Source of the DNA: a virus
Strand: one strand, 5' to 3'
Length of the DNA: 24,213 bases
IMG/VR virus record: IMGVR_UViG_3300050136_000123
Span: 1 to 24,213 of that record
The notes below the pieces were generated by a model that was not told where the DNA came from, ran no database searches, and saw nothing but the letters and a program-made list of their open reading frames with translations. Shown piece by piece: positions 7,045-15,175 of the stretch. The position numbers and the translations under genes are program-made. Every line of letters starts with the position of its first letter. The first letter of the stretch is position 1.

Positions 7045-8487
7045 ATGGCAACGCCTGGCGCAAGTTCACGATCCAAAACCGGATATGTCGCCGAGAGCAC
7101 GATCGGGACAATCCCGACGTCGCCGGCGATCAAGAATTTGCGGGTGACGAGCTCGCAGCTTGCTTACACGCCGTCGCGCACCACCTCGAATGAAATCCGC
7201 GCCGATCGGCAAATCCCGGCGCAAATCCTCACCAAGCTCGAGGCCGGCGGCAACGTCGGTTTGGAATTGTCGTTTTCCGCCTATGACGACATGATCCAAG
7301 CGGCGGCGCAGGGCGCTTGGGTGAACAATCCCTCGGCGAGCGTGACGGCGTTGACTACGACCACGATGACGGTCGGATCGGGAACGCCGTTCAAGACGGG
7401 AATGCTGGTGCTGACGTCAGGCTTTGCGACGGCGGCGAACAACGGCCTGTTCGTTGTTGCGTCGTCCGGATCGACGTCGGTGGTGTTTGCTTCGTCCACC
7501 TTCACCGCGGAAGCGTCACCTCCTGCCGCCGCCATGGTGCGGGTGATAGGTTTCCAGGGAGCATCTGGCGATATCACCGCAACGGCGACGGGGCTTGCTT
7601 CGACCACGCTCGACTTTACCACGCTCGGCCTCAACATCGGCCAATGGCTCAAGATTGGCGGCGATGCTTCGGCGATGCAATTCGCCACGGCGGCATGCAA
7701 CGGCTGGGCGCGGCTCAGCGCGATTGCGGCGCATGCTCTGACGTTTTTCATCCTGCCGGCCGGTTTTACCACAGACGCCGGAACCAGCAAGACCATCGAG
7801 GTGTTCGGCGGCGACTTTCTCACCAACGGCACGACGGTGCAGACCTTCACCTTCGAGCGCCAGCAGCAGGATTTGGCGTCACCGTCTTACGAATACTTCA
7901 CCGGGATGCAGGTCAACACGCTATCGCTCGCGGTCAAGGCGAGTGCGGTTCTCACCGGCACGCTCGGCATGACGGGCATGGGGGCAAGTGCCACGACCAC
8001 GCGCGCCTCCGGCGCGTCCGATGTCGCCGCGCCGACCTATGGCGTTCTCAACGCATCCTCCAATGTCGGCGAGATTTTTGAGAACGGCCTCGCCGTCGGC
8101 GGTCCGTCCTATGTCAGCGAGATCGGGCTCGATATCAAAAACAATCTCTCGACGCAGTTCGCGGTCGGTTCGATTTCGCCAATTGGCGTGCTCTCTGGCG
8201 AGTTCGAAGTCTCCGGCACACTGGTGGCCTATTTCGGCGACCTGACGTTGCTCAACCAGGTGCTTAACGACAATGACGTGTCGCTGATGTTCCGCGGCGG
8301 CCGTCCGGACGGCAACCGCGAAAGCTACGTCTTCGACGTGCCGAGCATGAAAGTGTCCGGCACTTCTCCGGTCGACGCCAAAAACCAGAGCCGCATGTTC
8401 AACGGCACCTTCGCCGGCAAGGTGAATTCGGTGCTCGGCTATACGCTCTCGGTCGGGCGCTTCTGGTATCTGCCGGTCGCCGATTAG
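7045..8487 (+). CDS. Major tail tube protein
   Basis: A 480-residue protein starting at ATG 7045 with AAGGAACG upstream. The opening reads SKTGYVAESTIGTIPTSPAIKNLRVTSSQLAYTP, then TSNEIRADRQIPAQI and VGLELSFSAYDDMIQAAAQGAW. This is the hallmark of the Phage_tube_2-type tail tube family ('T-s-n-E-i-r-s-D-R-q' followed by 'f-s-y-x-x-y-D-x-h'). The protein is longer than minimal tube proteins (about 150-250 residues) and probably carries one or more inserted beta-domains in residues 90-270, possibly displayed on the outside of the tail. The C-terminal part (FDVPSMKVSGTSPVDAKNQ) returns to the tube fold. It forms the non-contractile tail tube through which DNA passes. Confidence 0.85.
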   Translation: MATPGASSRSKTGYVAESTIGTIPTSPAIKNLRVTSSQLAYTPSRTTSNEIRADRQIPAQILTKLEAGGNVGLELSFSAYDDMIQAAAQGAWVNNPSASVTALTTTTMTVGSGTPFKTGMLVLTSGFATAANNGLFVVASSGSTSVVFASSTFTAEASPPAAAMVRVIGFQGASGDITATATGLASTTLDFTTLGLNIGQWLKIGGDASAMQFATAACNGWARLSAIAAHALTFFILPAGFTTDAGTSKTIEVFGGDFLTNGTTVQTFTFERQQQDLASPSYEYFTGMQVNTLSLAVKASAVLTGTLGMTGMGASATTTRASGASDVAAPTYGVLNASSNVGEIFENGLAVGGPSYVSEIGLDIKNNLSTQFAVGSISPIGVLSGEFEVSGTLVAYFGDLTLLNQVLNDNDVSLMFRGGRPDGNRESYVFDVPSMKVSGTSPVDAKNQSRMFNGTFAGKVNSVLGYTLSVGRFWYLPVAD

Positions 8488-8526
8488 AGGCGCGGTTCTT
8501 TTCTCGTTTCATTCAGGAGTGGCACC

Positions 8527-8925
8527 GTGAAGCTATCGGATATTCGCGTGGACGTTGCAGCCATCGAGGCTGGAGATTGGGTCGAAGACCTTCCCTTTGA
8601 AGGCCTAGACGGCGTTCGCTTGAACGTCCGTGGCACCGGCAACGCCGATTACAAGCGGCTGCACTCGAAGCTGTTCCGCGACGCTGGGACAAGGCGCTTC
8701 GACGCCGACAAGGTCGCGGTCGAATTGCTCCACCGGACCGTATTGCTCGGCTGGGACGGCATCTTCGAGGAAGATGAGAAGACGCCGCTCGCGTTCAACT
8801 CGGAGCTGGCGTTGAAGCTGTTATCGGATCCGTCGCTTCCTGCCTTTCGTGCGGCAGTGTCTTATGCCGGCAATCTGGTAGCGAGCAGGCGTAAGGAGCC
8901 AGCGGAGCAAGCCGAAAAAAACTGA
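8527..8925 (+). CDS. Tail assembly chaperone, first frame (gpG-like)
   Basis: A 132-residue protein with a GTG start at 8527 preceded by AGGAG at 8515-8519. It sits between tube and tape measure genes, where lambda-like phages code their G and G-T chaperones. The sequence (DLPFEGLDGVRLNVRGTGNADYKRLHSKL and LLHRTVLLGWDGIFEEDEKTP) is typical of this class, in which a small alpha-beta protein ends in charged helices. Just before its TGA stop the gene reads A AAA AAC, a -1 slippery heptamer, so a minority of ribosomes should slip into the following frame. The chaperone binds the tape measure protein during tail assembly and is not expected in the finished virion. Confidence 0.82.
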   Translation: MKLSDIRVDVAAIEAGDWVEDLPFEGLDGVRLNVRGTGNADYKRLHSKLFRDAGTRRFDADKVAVELLHRTVLLGWDGIFEEDEKTPLAFNSELALKLLSDPSLPAFRAAVSYAGNLVASRRKEPAEQAEKN

Positions 8926-8961
8926 CGGCGCGGGTCGAATGGGATTTGGAATTCGGCCCGC
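8916..8961 (+). promoter_or_regulatory. Programmed -1 ribosomal frameshift signal
   Basis: Bases 8916-8922 are A AAA AAC in the correct phase (zero-frame codons AAA at 8917 and AAC at 8920), directly followed by TGA at 8923. Seven bases later, 8930-8940 pairs with 8951-8961 to give an 11-bp GC-rich stem with one G-U pair and a 10-base loop. Heptamer, spacer and stem meet all the usual requirements for -1 frameshifting. The downstream -1 frame is open from 8895 (stop at 8892-8894) to 9248, so the overlap window is only about 30 bases and the heptamer lies inside it. The loop bases 8941-8946 could also pair with 9005-9010 to form a pseudoknot; this is speculative. Confidence 0.85.
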
Positions 8962-9248
8962 ACGCAAAGTGGCTGGCGCAAGCCGCGCTCGATCGCGGCG
9001 ATGCAATCCCCGAAGATGCGATCGCGCCTGACCTTCCGGCTGAGTTAACTTTCGCTTACGCGGCGTTCTGTGCGCTGGACGGCGACCGTGAGGCCGGGTT
9101 TGGCATCGGGCCGATCCGTTTCACCGCGATTGACGCCTATGCGCGGCGCTACCGCATCATCGGCCTTGATGATTTTGATCAGTTTGCAGCCGACGTTCGT
9201 CTGATTGACCGCATCTATCTCGACGCGTCCAAAAAATCGACCGAATAG
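8922..9248 (+). CDS. Tail assembly chaperone, -1 frameshift extension (gpGT-like)
   Basis: This frame has no ATG and no ribosome site; the only nearby candidate start is a TTG at 8946. Its continuation from the slippery site at 8916-8922 gives LTARVEWDLEFGPHAKWLAQ at the junction, joined after the first 132 residues for a predicted fusion of about 240 residues. The T-like part adds about 108 residues, with a DLPAELTFAYAAFCALDGDRE stretch and a C-terminal helix (FDQFAADVRLIDRIYLDA). In lambda the fused gpGT links the tape measure to tail tube subunits, and the same is inferred here. Independent translation from TTG is possible but less likely. Confidence 0.75.
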   Translation: MTARVEWDLEFGPHAKWLAQAALDRGDAIPEDAIAPDLPAELTFAYAAFCALDGDREAGFGIGPIRFTAIDAYARRYRIIGLDDFDQFAADVRLIDRIYLDASKKSTE

Positions 9249-9254
9249 GTTTTC

Positions 9255-11960
9255 ATGGCGACCGTCGACACCATCCGCCGCATTACGATCCAGGCCTCGA
9301 CGACCGGCGTCGATACGGCCACGGATTCGTTAAACAAGCTTGCCGACGCGCAAAAGAATGTCGGCACCGCGAGCGGCGCAACTGCGACCGTTACCGATAC
9401 CAGCGCCAGCAAACAACTCTCGGCGCAGGGCGCTTACGACAAGCTGCGCACCTCAATCGACAGTCAGTACAAATCGCAGCAGCAGCTCGCCAGGGGACAG
9501 TCGGTTCTGACGAATGCGCTCAACCAGGGGATCATAACAACTGCGACCTACGCGCAGATGCACGAACTGCTCAATGCGAAGTACGGCCAGAGCACGACGC
9601 TGAGCCAGGCGTTCTCAAGTGCGATCGGCGGCGTCAAGACGCAGATGATCGCGCTGTCGGCCGGCATGGGACCGGTTGGCGTATTGCTCGCCGGGTTTGG
9701 CCCCGCAGGCCTTGCAGGCGCCGCCGGCGTCGCGCTCATCACCTCGGCTATCGACTATATGGTCACCGAAGCGAACCGGATGGGCGATGTCGCGCAACAA
9801 GTGCGCAACGTCTCGGAAGTTACCGGGCTCGCTACCGGCGATTTGCAAAAGCTCTATCTCGCTGGTGCCAGCGTCGGCATGAGCAATCAGCAGGTAGGCC
9901 AATCCTTTGAGCGCTTCGAGGTTCAGATCGGGAGCCTGCACGAAGGCACCGGGCAACTCTATACCGATCTGATGAAGATCAATCCGGCGCTGGCGCTGCA
10001 GATGGCGTCGACCCGCGATGCGACCTCCGCGTGGAATTTATTGGCGCAAGCCTATGTGCAGGCGGACCAGCAGCAGCAAGCAACGCTTGCGCATGCGGCG
10101 GCCGGCGGCCGCGGCGGCTCGCTCGGCGCTGGCAATCTGTTGGCCGCGACGGCGGCTGCCGGCGGAATACAGGGCCTTTCCGCCCCGGCTTCCCTTCTGC
10201 CCAAGGACGAGATCGACCAATGGGCAAATCTACGGACGCAGATCGAGGAGGCGAAGAGCGACACTGAAAATCTGATGGCATCCACCTGGACGAGCGAGGT
10301 TCTGCAGCGCGAATTGCAGGCGGCACAATATGCCGAACGCGTCGCCGCCGCAGTCAAGGGAATTGCCGATCAGCAATCAAAAATGGGTTGGTTCGACGCC
10401 CTCATGGACAAGGTTGGGCGTTTCGGTCTGGCAGAAGGCGGCATGCAGTTTCCCGACATGCCGCAGTCTTCCGACGCGCCGTCGATCAATCTTCGGCGGC
10501 CGGCCGGCGGCTCCTACGACAATCCCTTTGACAGCGGTGGATTTGACGCGACCGGCGCGATGGCGGCGCTCAATTCCTCGTACAAGGAAAGAATTTCGCT
10601 GTTGGGGGATGCCGCGACGGCGACCGAGAAATACCAGGAGCGCGTCAACGCGCTCAACATGGCACTCACCAAGTCGAACGGCCAGCCGGGCAGCTTCACG
10701 CAGCAGGATTACAATCGGGGTATGAGTGCGGCGAGCCTCGATCTGCAGATTTCGCAAACGAGCGCTTACGTCGGGGCGCTCGGCCCCATGGTGACGATCG
10801 AAGATGCAGTGACGCAAGCGACGCAACGGCTGCAGCGGGCGCAGCAGCAAGGTGCGCACTACACCCAAGATCAGATCGACGGCGTCAGGATTTCGGCGCA
10901 GGCGACCGCCGAGTGGGGCTTGGCAAGCCAGCAGGCGAGCGTCGGTGTGTTCGACCTCGGAAGTGTTTCTGCGGCGACGGCCGATCAGTTGAAGGCGTGG
11001 CAATTGCAGGGCTTGCTCGATCCGAAAAATCCGCTGCAGATGGCCAACGCCGTCGACATTCTCGCTGCCAGGATGCGCGCGCTCCAGCAATCCGCCGAAG
11101 ATGCAAATCCCGCGACCAAGGCGCTGTTCGATCTGCAATTCCAACGCTCGACGGCGACCATGTCGCAGGGCGATGCGGCGGCGGCGACGACGTCGCGGCA
11201 GCTCTACGGCAATGATTGGCAGGATCACCTAAACGAACCGGCGCCGCAGATGGCGGCGATGAACGAAAATCTCAAGGAGTCCAGCAGTCTCGCTTCGAGC
11301 TTCGCCGACAGCTTCGCCCAGGGAATGGCGCGCGGCGAGACGTCGGCGAAGGTTTTGACCTCGGCGCTGCAGGGCCTCGAAAACCAGTTGATGAGCATGG
11401 TGTCGAAGCAGCTCGTCAATCAGTTGTTCTATGGCGCGGCGGGGGGAGCGCCGGGATCGGCGCCAGGCGGGGCGCCGACCGGCGGATTGTATTCGCTATT
11501 CGGGTCGATGTTCGGGACATCCTCGACGCTCGCGATGTCAAATTCCTTTGCGACCGGCGCCAACCCCAGCGATCTGGCCTACGCATTCCATAGCGGCGGC
11601 ATCGTCGGCGACGGCGGCGCGCCGCGCTATATACATCCGGCTTACTTCGACGATGCGCCGCGCTTTCACTCCGGAGGTCTTGCGGGCGATGAGGTACCGA
11701 TCATCGCGCAACGCGGCGAGGGCGTTCTTACGCGCGCGCAGATGGCGGCGATGGGCGGCGGCTCGCCGAACGTCAACGTCAATGTCGTCAACAATCACTC
11801 TTCCGCCGGGGTCGGTATTACGCAGCAGAAGCGCGCCGATGGCGGCGTCGATATTTATGCGACCATCACCGATACGGTGAACAGGCATCTGGCGAGCGGG
11901 GGCGCGGACGGCGTTCTGCGCTCGCGCTTCGGCGTCGCGCTGCGGCCGAAACCACGCTGA
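9255..11960 (+). CDS. Tail tape measure protein
   Basis: A 901-residue protein starting at ATG 9255, six bases after the chaperone frame ends. Its length, its position after the chaperone and its composition (Ala, Gln, Ser and long helices such as SQYKSQQQLARGQSVLTNALNQ) identify the tape measure. A hydrophobic segment lies at about residues 130-170 (LSAGMGPVGVLLAGFGPAGLAGAAGVALITS), which may insert into the host membrane during DNA entry. The C-terminal part carries the typical FHSGGIVGDGGAPRYIHPAYF and FHSGGLAGDEVPIIAQRGEGVLTRAQM motifs. No lysozyme or peptidase domain is recognised inside it. At about 0.15 nm per residue the tail would be near 135 nm long (inference). Confidence 0.93.
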   Translation: MATVDTIRRITIQASTTGVDTATDSLNKLADAQKNVGTASGATATVTDTSASKQLSAQGAYDKLRTSIDSQYKSQQQLARGQSVLTNALNQGIITTATYAQMHELLNAKYGQSTTLSQAFSSAIGGVKTQMIALSAGMGPVGVLLAGFGPAGLAGAAGVALITSAIDYMVTEANRMGDVAQQVRNVSEVTGLATGDLQKLYLAGASVGMSNQQVGQSFERFEVQIGSLHEGTGQLYTDLMKINPALALQMASTRDATSAWNLLAQAYVQADQQQQATLAHAAAGGRGGSLGAGNLLAATAAAGGIQGLSAPASLLPKDEIDQWANLRTQIEEAKSDTENLMASTWTSEVLQRELQAAQYAERVAAAVKGIADQQSKMGWFDALMDKVGRFGLAEGGMQFPDMPQSSDAPSINLRRPAGGSYDNPFDSGGFDATGAMAALNSSYKERISLLGDAATATEKYQERVNALNMALTKSNGQPGSFTQQDYNRGMSAASLDLQISQTSAYVGALGPMVTIEDAVTQATQRLQRAQQQGAHYTQDQIDGVRISAQATAEWGLASQQASVGVFDLGSVSAATADQLKAWQLQGLLDPKNPLQMANAVDILAARMRALQQSAEDANPATKALFDLQFQRSTATMSQGDAAAATTSRQLYGNDWQDHLNEPAPQMAAMNENLKESSSLASSFADSFAQGMARGETSAKVLTSALQGLENQLMSMVSKQLVNQLFYGAAGGAPGSAPGGAPTGGLYSLFGSMFGTSSTLAMSNSFATGANPSDLAYAFHSGGIVGDGGAPRYIHPAYFDDAPRFHSGGLAGDEVPIIAQRGEGVLTRAQMAAMGGGSPNVNVNVVNNHSSAGVGITQQKRADGGVDIYATITDTVNRHLASGGADGVLRSRFGVALRPKPR

Positions 11961-11964
11961 GACA

Positions 11965-13830
11965 ATGACCGCCGCGTTCCCGTCCTGGATCAGCCAGGTG
12001 GTCCTACAGGACGCCTATGGCGAGGCGCCAGAAACCAATCAGGCTGCTTTCAAGCCGGAGGTCGGACCGCCGAAGCTTCGGCGGCGTTCCTCGATCTCGC
12101 AGGATATTCTGTCTTGCAAGATGTGGCTGAACTCCTCCGACTGGGAGGATCTTGAAGGCTTCTATCGCTCGACGCTGCTCGACGGCAGCCAGCAGTTCAT
12201 CTGGAAACACCCGCGCACCGGCGTCGCAGGGGTATTTCAATTTGAGGGTGACGCGCCGAAGGTTACGGGCACGTTCGGGACAACCTTCGAGGTCCAATTC
12301 GCAATTCGGCTGATCTCTGGAGGTGTCGTCCTTCCGACCGTCTTGTCGATCTCGCCGACCGTCGGGGTGCCAGGCGCTCCGGTCACCATCACCGGCACCG
12401 GTTTTAACGGCGCGACGGGCGTCACGATCGGCGGCGCCGCGTGCACCGACGTCACGGTCGTCAATGCGACGACGATCACGGCGAACAGCCCTCTGGTCGC
12501 GCCGGCCGGCGCAGTCGATGTGGCGGTCACCACGCCAAGGGGAACTGGCACCGGGAGCGGGCTGTATTTGTTCTTTTCGCACTTCGCCGACTTCACCACT
12601 GAGGGCGGCGCAGATGATTACCTCTATAACGGCGCGACCTATGCCGGTTTTGCGGCGTGGCTCACCGCTATCGGCGGCACATTCTCCCGCTCGTCGTCGG
12701 CATATTATACCAATTCGTCGGGATTGCTGGCGTCAGCATCATCGGGTGTGTTGCGCTTCGACCACGATCCGATCACGCTCGCACCGAAAGGGATTTTGCG
12801 CGAAGGGGCGAGCACGAACCACTTTGAGTATAGTCAGACTTTTACCAATGCGTATTGGGGACAATATAATGGAGCAGTCGCAGGGTCGGCTGGAACCGCT
12901 CCCGATGGCACCACCACAGCATCGTCGTTCACCGCAAGCGGTTCGACCACGCCTGAGATCTACGTTTCGGGGATCACCGCAACAGCAAATACCGTCTATA
13001 CCAAAAGCGTTTATGCCAAAGCGGGGACCAACCCCTACTTCGCTTTATCGGTCGGTGACGGCACCAATTATGTTGCGGCCGTCTTCAACCTCGCGGCCGG
13101 AACGGTAACTCAGACCAGCTCAAGCGGGAACGGCACACTCGTTTCGTCTGCCGCATCGAACACCGGCAACGGCTGGTATCGCTGCAGCATCACATTTTCT
13201 TTCGCGACCACGGTCGGTAAAGAGGTTCAGTTCGTCATCGCCGCCGCGCCGACTGGCAATACATTTACAGGGTATGGGGAAGTCGAAGTCGGCCCGACCA
13301 GCGGAACGACATATCTGTGGGGAGCTCAACAGGAGCCTCTTGCCTTCGCCTCGTCTTACATCCCGACCACATCATCGAGCGCGACGCGGGCGCCTGACGT
13401 TCTGGATTTTCCATGGACCGCGACGACTGGCACCGCCGTCGTCAAGACACAGGGTATTCTCGGTGGCAACGGCTCGCCGAAGTTTATTGGCGTTAACGGC
13501 GCAGACACGCCGCTCTTTTACCAAAACCCGACAGAGTTTGGTTCTTACAATGGGGCGGCGGTGTATCATACGCTGCCGGCGTCGGGAGCCTTCGCTGGTC
13601 TCCACGCCATTGGTAGCGCGGGCAATCTTTCCGGCCTTATCCTCGGCGCTGACGGCGATACTCCAACGTCGGATGCAACGGCTTGGGGCGTAGGCAGCAC
13701 GCCGTCCACGATGTATCTCGGCGGCGACGGCGGCTCCAATGAAACTTTCGGCTGGTATCTCCGGCTCGGATTGTATGCCGGTACGGAGCTGACCAGCGCG
13801 CAACTACAAAGCCTGTTGGCGGGATTATGA
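11965..13830 (+). CDS. Distal tail protein with IPT/TIG and spike-fibre domains
   Basis: A 621-residue modular protein. Residues 1-119 (MTAAFPSWISQVVLQDAYGE, MWLNSSDWEDLEGFYRS, FEVQFAIRLIS) look like a lambda gpM-type minor tail protein. Residues 123-203 form an IPT/TIG immunoglobulin-like domain (VLSISPTVGVPGAPVTITG, then GFNGATGVTIGG). From about 208 onward the sequence follows the phage spike/fibre beta-sandwich type: FDHDPITLAPKGILREGAST near 265-284, SQTFTNAYW, PDGTTTASSFTA, GNGWYRCSITFSF, and SSYIPTTSSSATRAPDVLDF. Such modules are commonly carbohydrate-binding or receptor-binding. It overlaps the next gene by ATGA. I infer a tail-tip-attached receptor-binding or side-fibre protein fused to its own attachment domain. 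Confidence 0.72.
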   Translation: MTAAFPSWISQVVLQDAYGEAPETNQAAFKPEVGPPKLRRRSSISQDILSCKMWLNSSDWEDLEGFYRSTLLDGSQQFIWKHPRTGVAGVFQFEGDAPKVTGTFGTTFEVQFAIRLISGGVVLPTVLSISPTVGVPGAPVTITGTGFNGATGVTIGGAACTDVTVVNATTITANSPLVAPAGAVDVAVTTPRGTGTGSGLYLFFSHFADFTTEGGADDYLYNGATYAGFAAWLTAIGGTFSRSSSAYYTNSSGLLASASSGVLRFDHDPITLAPKGILREGASTNHFEYSQTFTNAYWGQYNGAVAGSAGTAPDGTTTASSFTASGSTTPEIYVSGITATANTVYTKSVYAKAGTNPYFALSVGDGTNYVAAVFNLAAGTVTQTSSSGNGTLVSSAASNTGNGWYRCSITFSFATTVGKEVQFVIAAAPTGNTFTGYGEVEVGPTSGTTYLWGAQQEPLAFASSYIPTTSSSATRAPDVLDFPWTATTGTAVVKTQGILGGNGSPKFIGVNGADTPLFYQNPTEFGSYNGAAVYHTLPASGAFAGLHAIGSAGNLSGLILGADGDTPTSDATAWGVGSTPSTMYLGGDGGSNETFGWYLRLGLYAGTELTSAQLQSLLAGL

Positions 13831-14261
13831 TCGATTATCTGTTGAACTTTCAAACGGAGGCCGCTGCGCAGGCCGATCCGATTGTGGGTGCGTACTGGCT
13901 CGCGGGCGCGAACGGCAATCCCGGCTCATGGCGTGGCGACGTGTGCATTGCGAATGTCGAGGTCTGGAGCCCGGCGCAGGATGCACCGGGTACGCCAACG
14001 ACGAGACCAGGAGGCCGCACGATCGTTGCTGCGCCGGTTCATTCCTACCTGCCCGGCTGGTTCATCTGGATCTCGAGCGCCGCCGCCAGTGCGGCGCTGG
14101 CAAGCCATCCGGCGCTCGAAATCTCGGCCGATAGCGAAATCGCCGACAGCGGCGCGCCGGCAGCGCAATACGTCACTTATTCCAAGCAGCCGCTCGCGAC
14201 CGTTCTCAGCTTTATGCTGAGCAATATGTTCGCCGGGCGGAAATATCAGTTCGGGCAATAG
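13827..14261 (+). CDS. Tail protein of unknown function
   Basis: A 144-residue protein starting in an ATGA overlap with the fibre-like gene. It opens MIDYLLNFQTEAAAQADPIVGAYW and has PGWFIWISSAAASAALASHPALEISAD in the middle, ending with a helix ATVLSFMLSNMFAGRKYQFGQ. No catalytic motif or signal peptide is seen. Because it sits between the fibre-like protein and the L-like protein and is translationally coupled upstream, it may be a small tail-tip component or a chaperone for the preceding fibre. That is inference from position; I do not recognise the family. Confidence 0.6.
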   Translation: MIDYLLNFQTEAAAQADPIVGAYWLAGANGNPGSWRGDVCIANVEVWSPAQDAPGTPTTRPGGRTIVAAPVHSYLPGWFIWISSAAASAALASHPALEISADSEIADSGAPAAQYVTYSKQPLATVLSFMLSNMFAGRKYQFGQ

Positions 14262-14270
14262 TCCCAATCC

Positions 14271-14774
14271 ATGCGCACCATCAGCGCGGGCTTCCGCGAC
14301 GAGATCGAATCCACCAACGGTCAGGACGTCATCGTCATTTTCGCGACGATCACGCACCCGGCCCTGGAAAGCCCGATCTACGTCTGCAGCGATATCGTCG
14401 ATTACGTCTATGGCGGCAACACCTATCGCGGCGCCGGCTTTTCGATCTCGTTCGTGAGCGACGACGAGAACCCGCCGCAAGCGAAAGTCACGCTGCCCAA
14501 CGTGCATCGCAAGATCGGCGAGGCGCTGCTGGCGATCTCCGATGCGCCGCAGATCGGGCTGCGGCTTCTGGTGAAGTCGGACTTCACCGACGACGATCCG
14601 CGCCAGCCGATCGGTTCGCCGTCGCCAGAATACATCGCGGCGGCGCTGTTCCTGCGCAACGTGCAATGGGATGCGAGCCAGTTTACCGGCGACATTTTCA
14701 GTTACGACATTTCGACGGAGCCATGGCCGAAGATCAGAACGACGCCGACCGACACGCCAGCACTGTTTCGATAA
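14271..14774 (+). CDS. Minor tail protein, DUF1833-like (lambda gpL position)
   Basis: A 167-residue protein starting at ATG 14271. It has the course of DUF1833-type tail proteins: an N-terminal helix (SAGFRDEIEST), a strand block VIVIFATITHPALESPIYVCSDI, a VYGGNTYRGAGFSISFVSDDE segment ('Y-r-g-x-x-F-x-I-x-h'), then AKVTLPNVHRKIGEALLAI ('h-x-h-x-N-h-x-r-x-I') and LLVKSDFTDDDP. Its place before the NlpC/P60 peptidase and the J-like protein matches lambda gene L, whose product is a tail-tip protein. Its last 52 bases overlap the next gene in another frame. Confidence 0.7.
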   Translation: MRTISAGFRDEIESTNGQDVIVIFATITHPALESPIYVCSDIVDYVYGGNTYRGAGFSISFVSDDENPPQAKVTLPNVHRKIGEALLAISDAPQIGLRLLVKSDFTDDDPRQPIGSPSPEYIAAALFLRNVQWDASQFTGDIFSYDISTEPWPKIRTTPTDTPALFR

Positions 14775-15175
14775 AGGTGCCGTCGTGGGCCGGGCGCTTC
14801 ATCGGCATTCCCTACCAGGATGACGGCTACGACTTCGACGGCTGCAACTGTTTCGGCATCGTGCATCTCGTCCTCAAGCACCAGGCGAGGATCGAGATCG
14901 ACCCGCAGGCCGACGTTTCCGCCGATGACGTAGCGCGTGCGACCGAACGCGCGCTGAGCGTCGCCGGCAATGCGCCGTGGCAGGCCGTGAACGGCGAGCC
15001 GCGGTTATTCGACGTTGCGCTGTTGCGCGGCAATCCCTTGCATACCGGCATCGTCATCGCGCCGCGCATTCTGCTGCATGTCTGGAGATCGCCGATGTCG
15101 GTTGCGATGAGCTTCGATAATCCGCGCTTGCGCACGCGCTTTATCGCGTTCTACCGCCATGCGGCACTGGCATGA
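14723..15175 (+). CDS. NlpC/P60-type tail tip peptidase (lambda gpK-like)
   Basis: A 150-residue protein if started at ATG 14723; the upstream GGAG at 14717-14720 is too close to be ideal, and a GTG at 14777, just after the preceding stop, is an alternative. The core has FIGIPYQDDGYDFDGCNCFGIVHLVL with the probable catalytic cysteine C43 in the NCFG motif, and H107 in HTGIVI as the probable catalytic histidine. This is the arrangement of NlpC/P60 cysteine peptidases, which cleave peptidoglycan stem peptides. In tail tips they open the cell wall locally during DNA injection. The gene lies between the L-like and J-like genes as expected, and ends in an ATGA overlap with the latter. Confidence 0.8.
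   Translation: MAEDQNDADRHASTVSIKVPSWAGRFIGIPYQDDGYDFDGCNCFGIVHLVLKHQARIEIDPQADVSADDVARATERALSVAGNAPWQAVNGEPRLFDVALLRGNPLHTGIVIAPRILLHVWRSPMSVAMSFDNPRLRTRFIAFYRHAALA

Noticed and set aside
10377-11228. Minus-strand open frame within the tape measure gene
   Set aside because: Arg/His-rich translation, no plausible start signal, and the sense frame is a clear tape measure protein.
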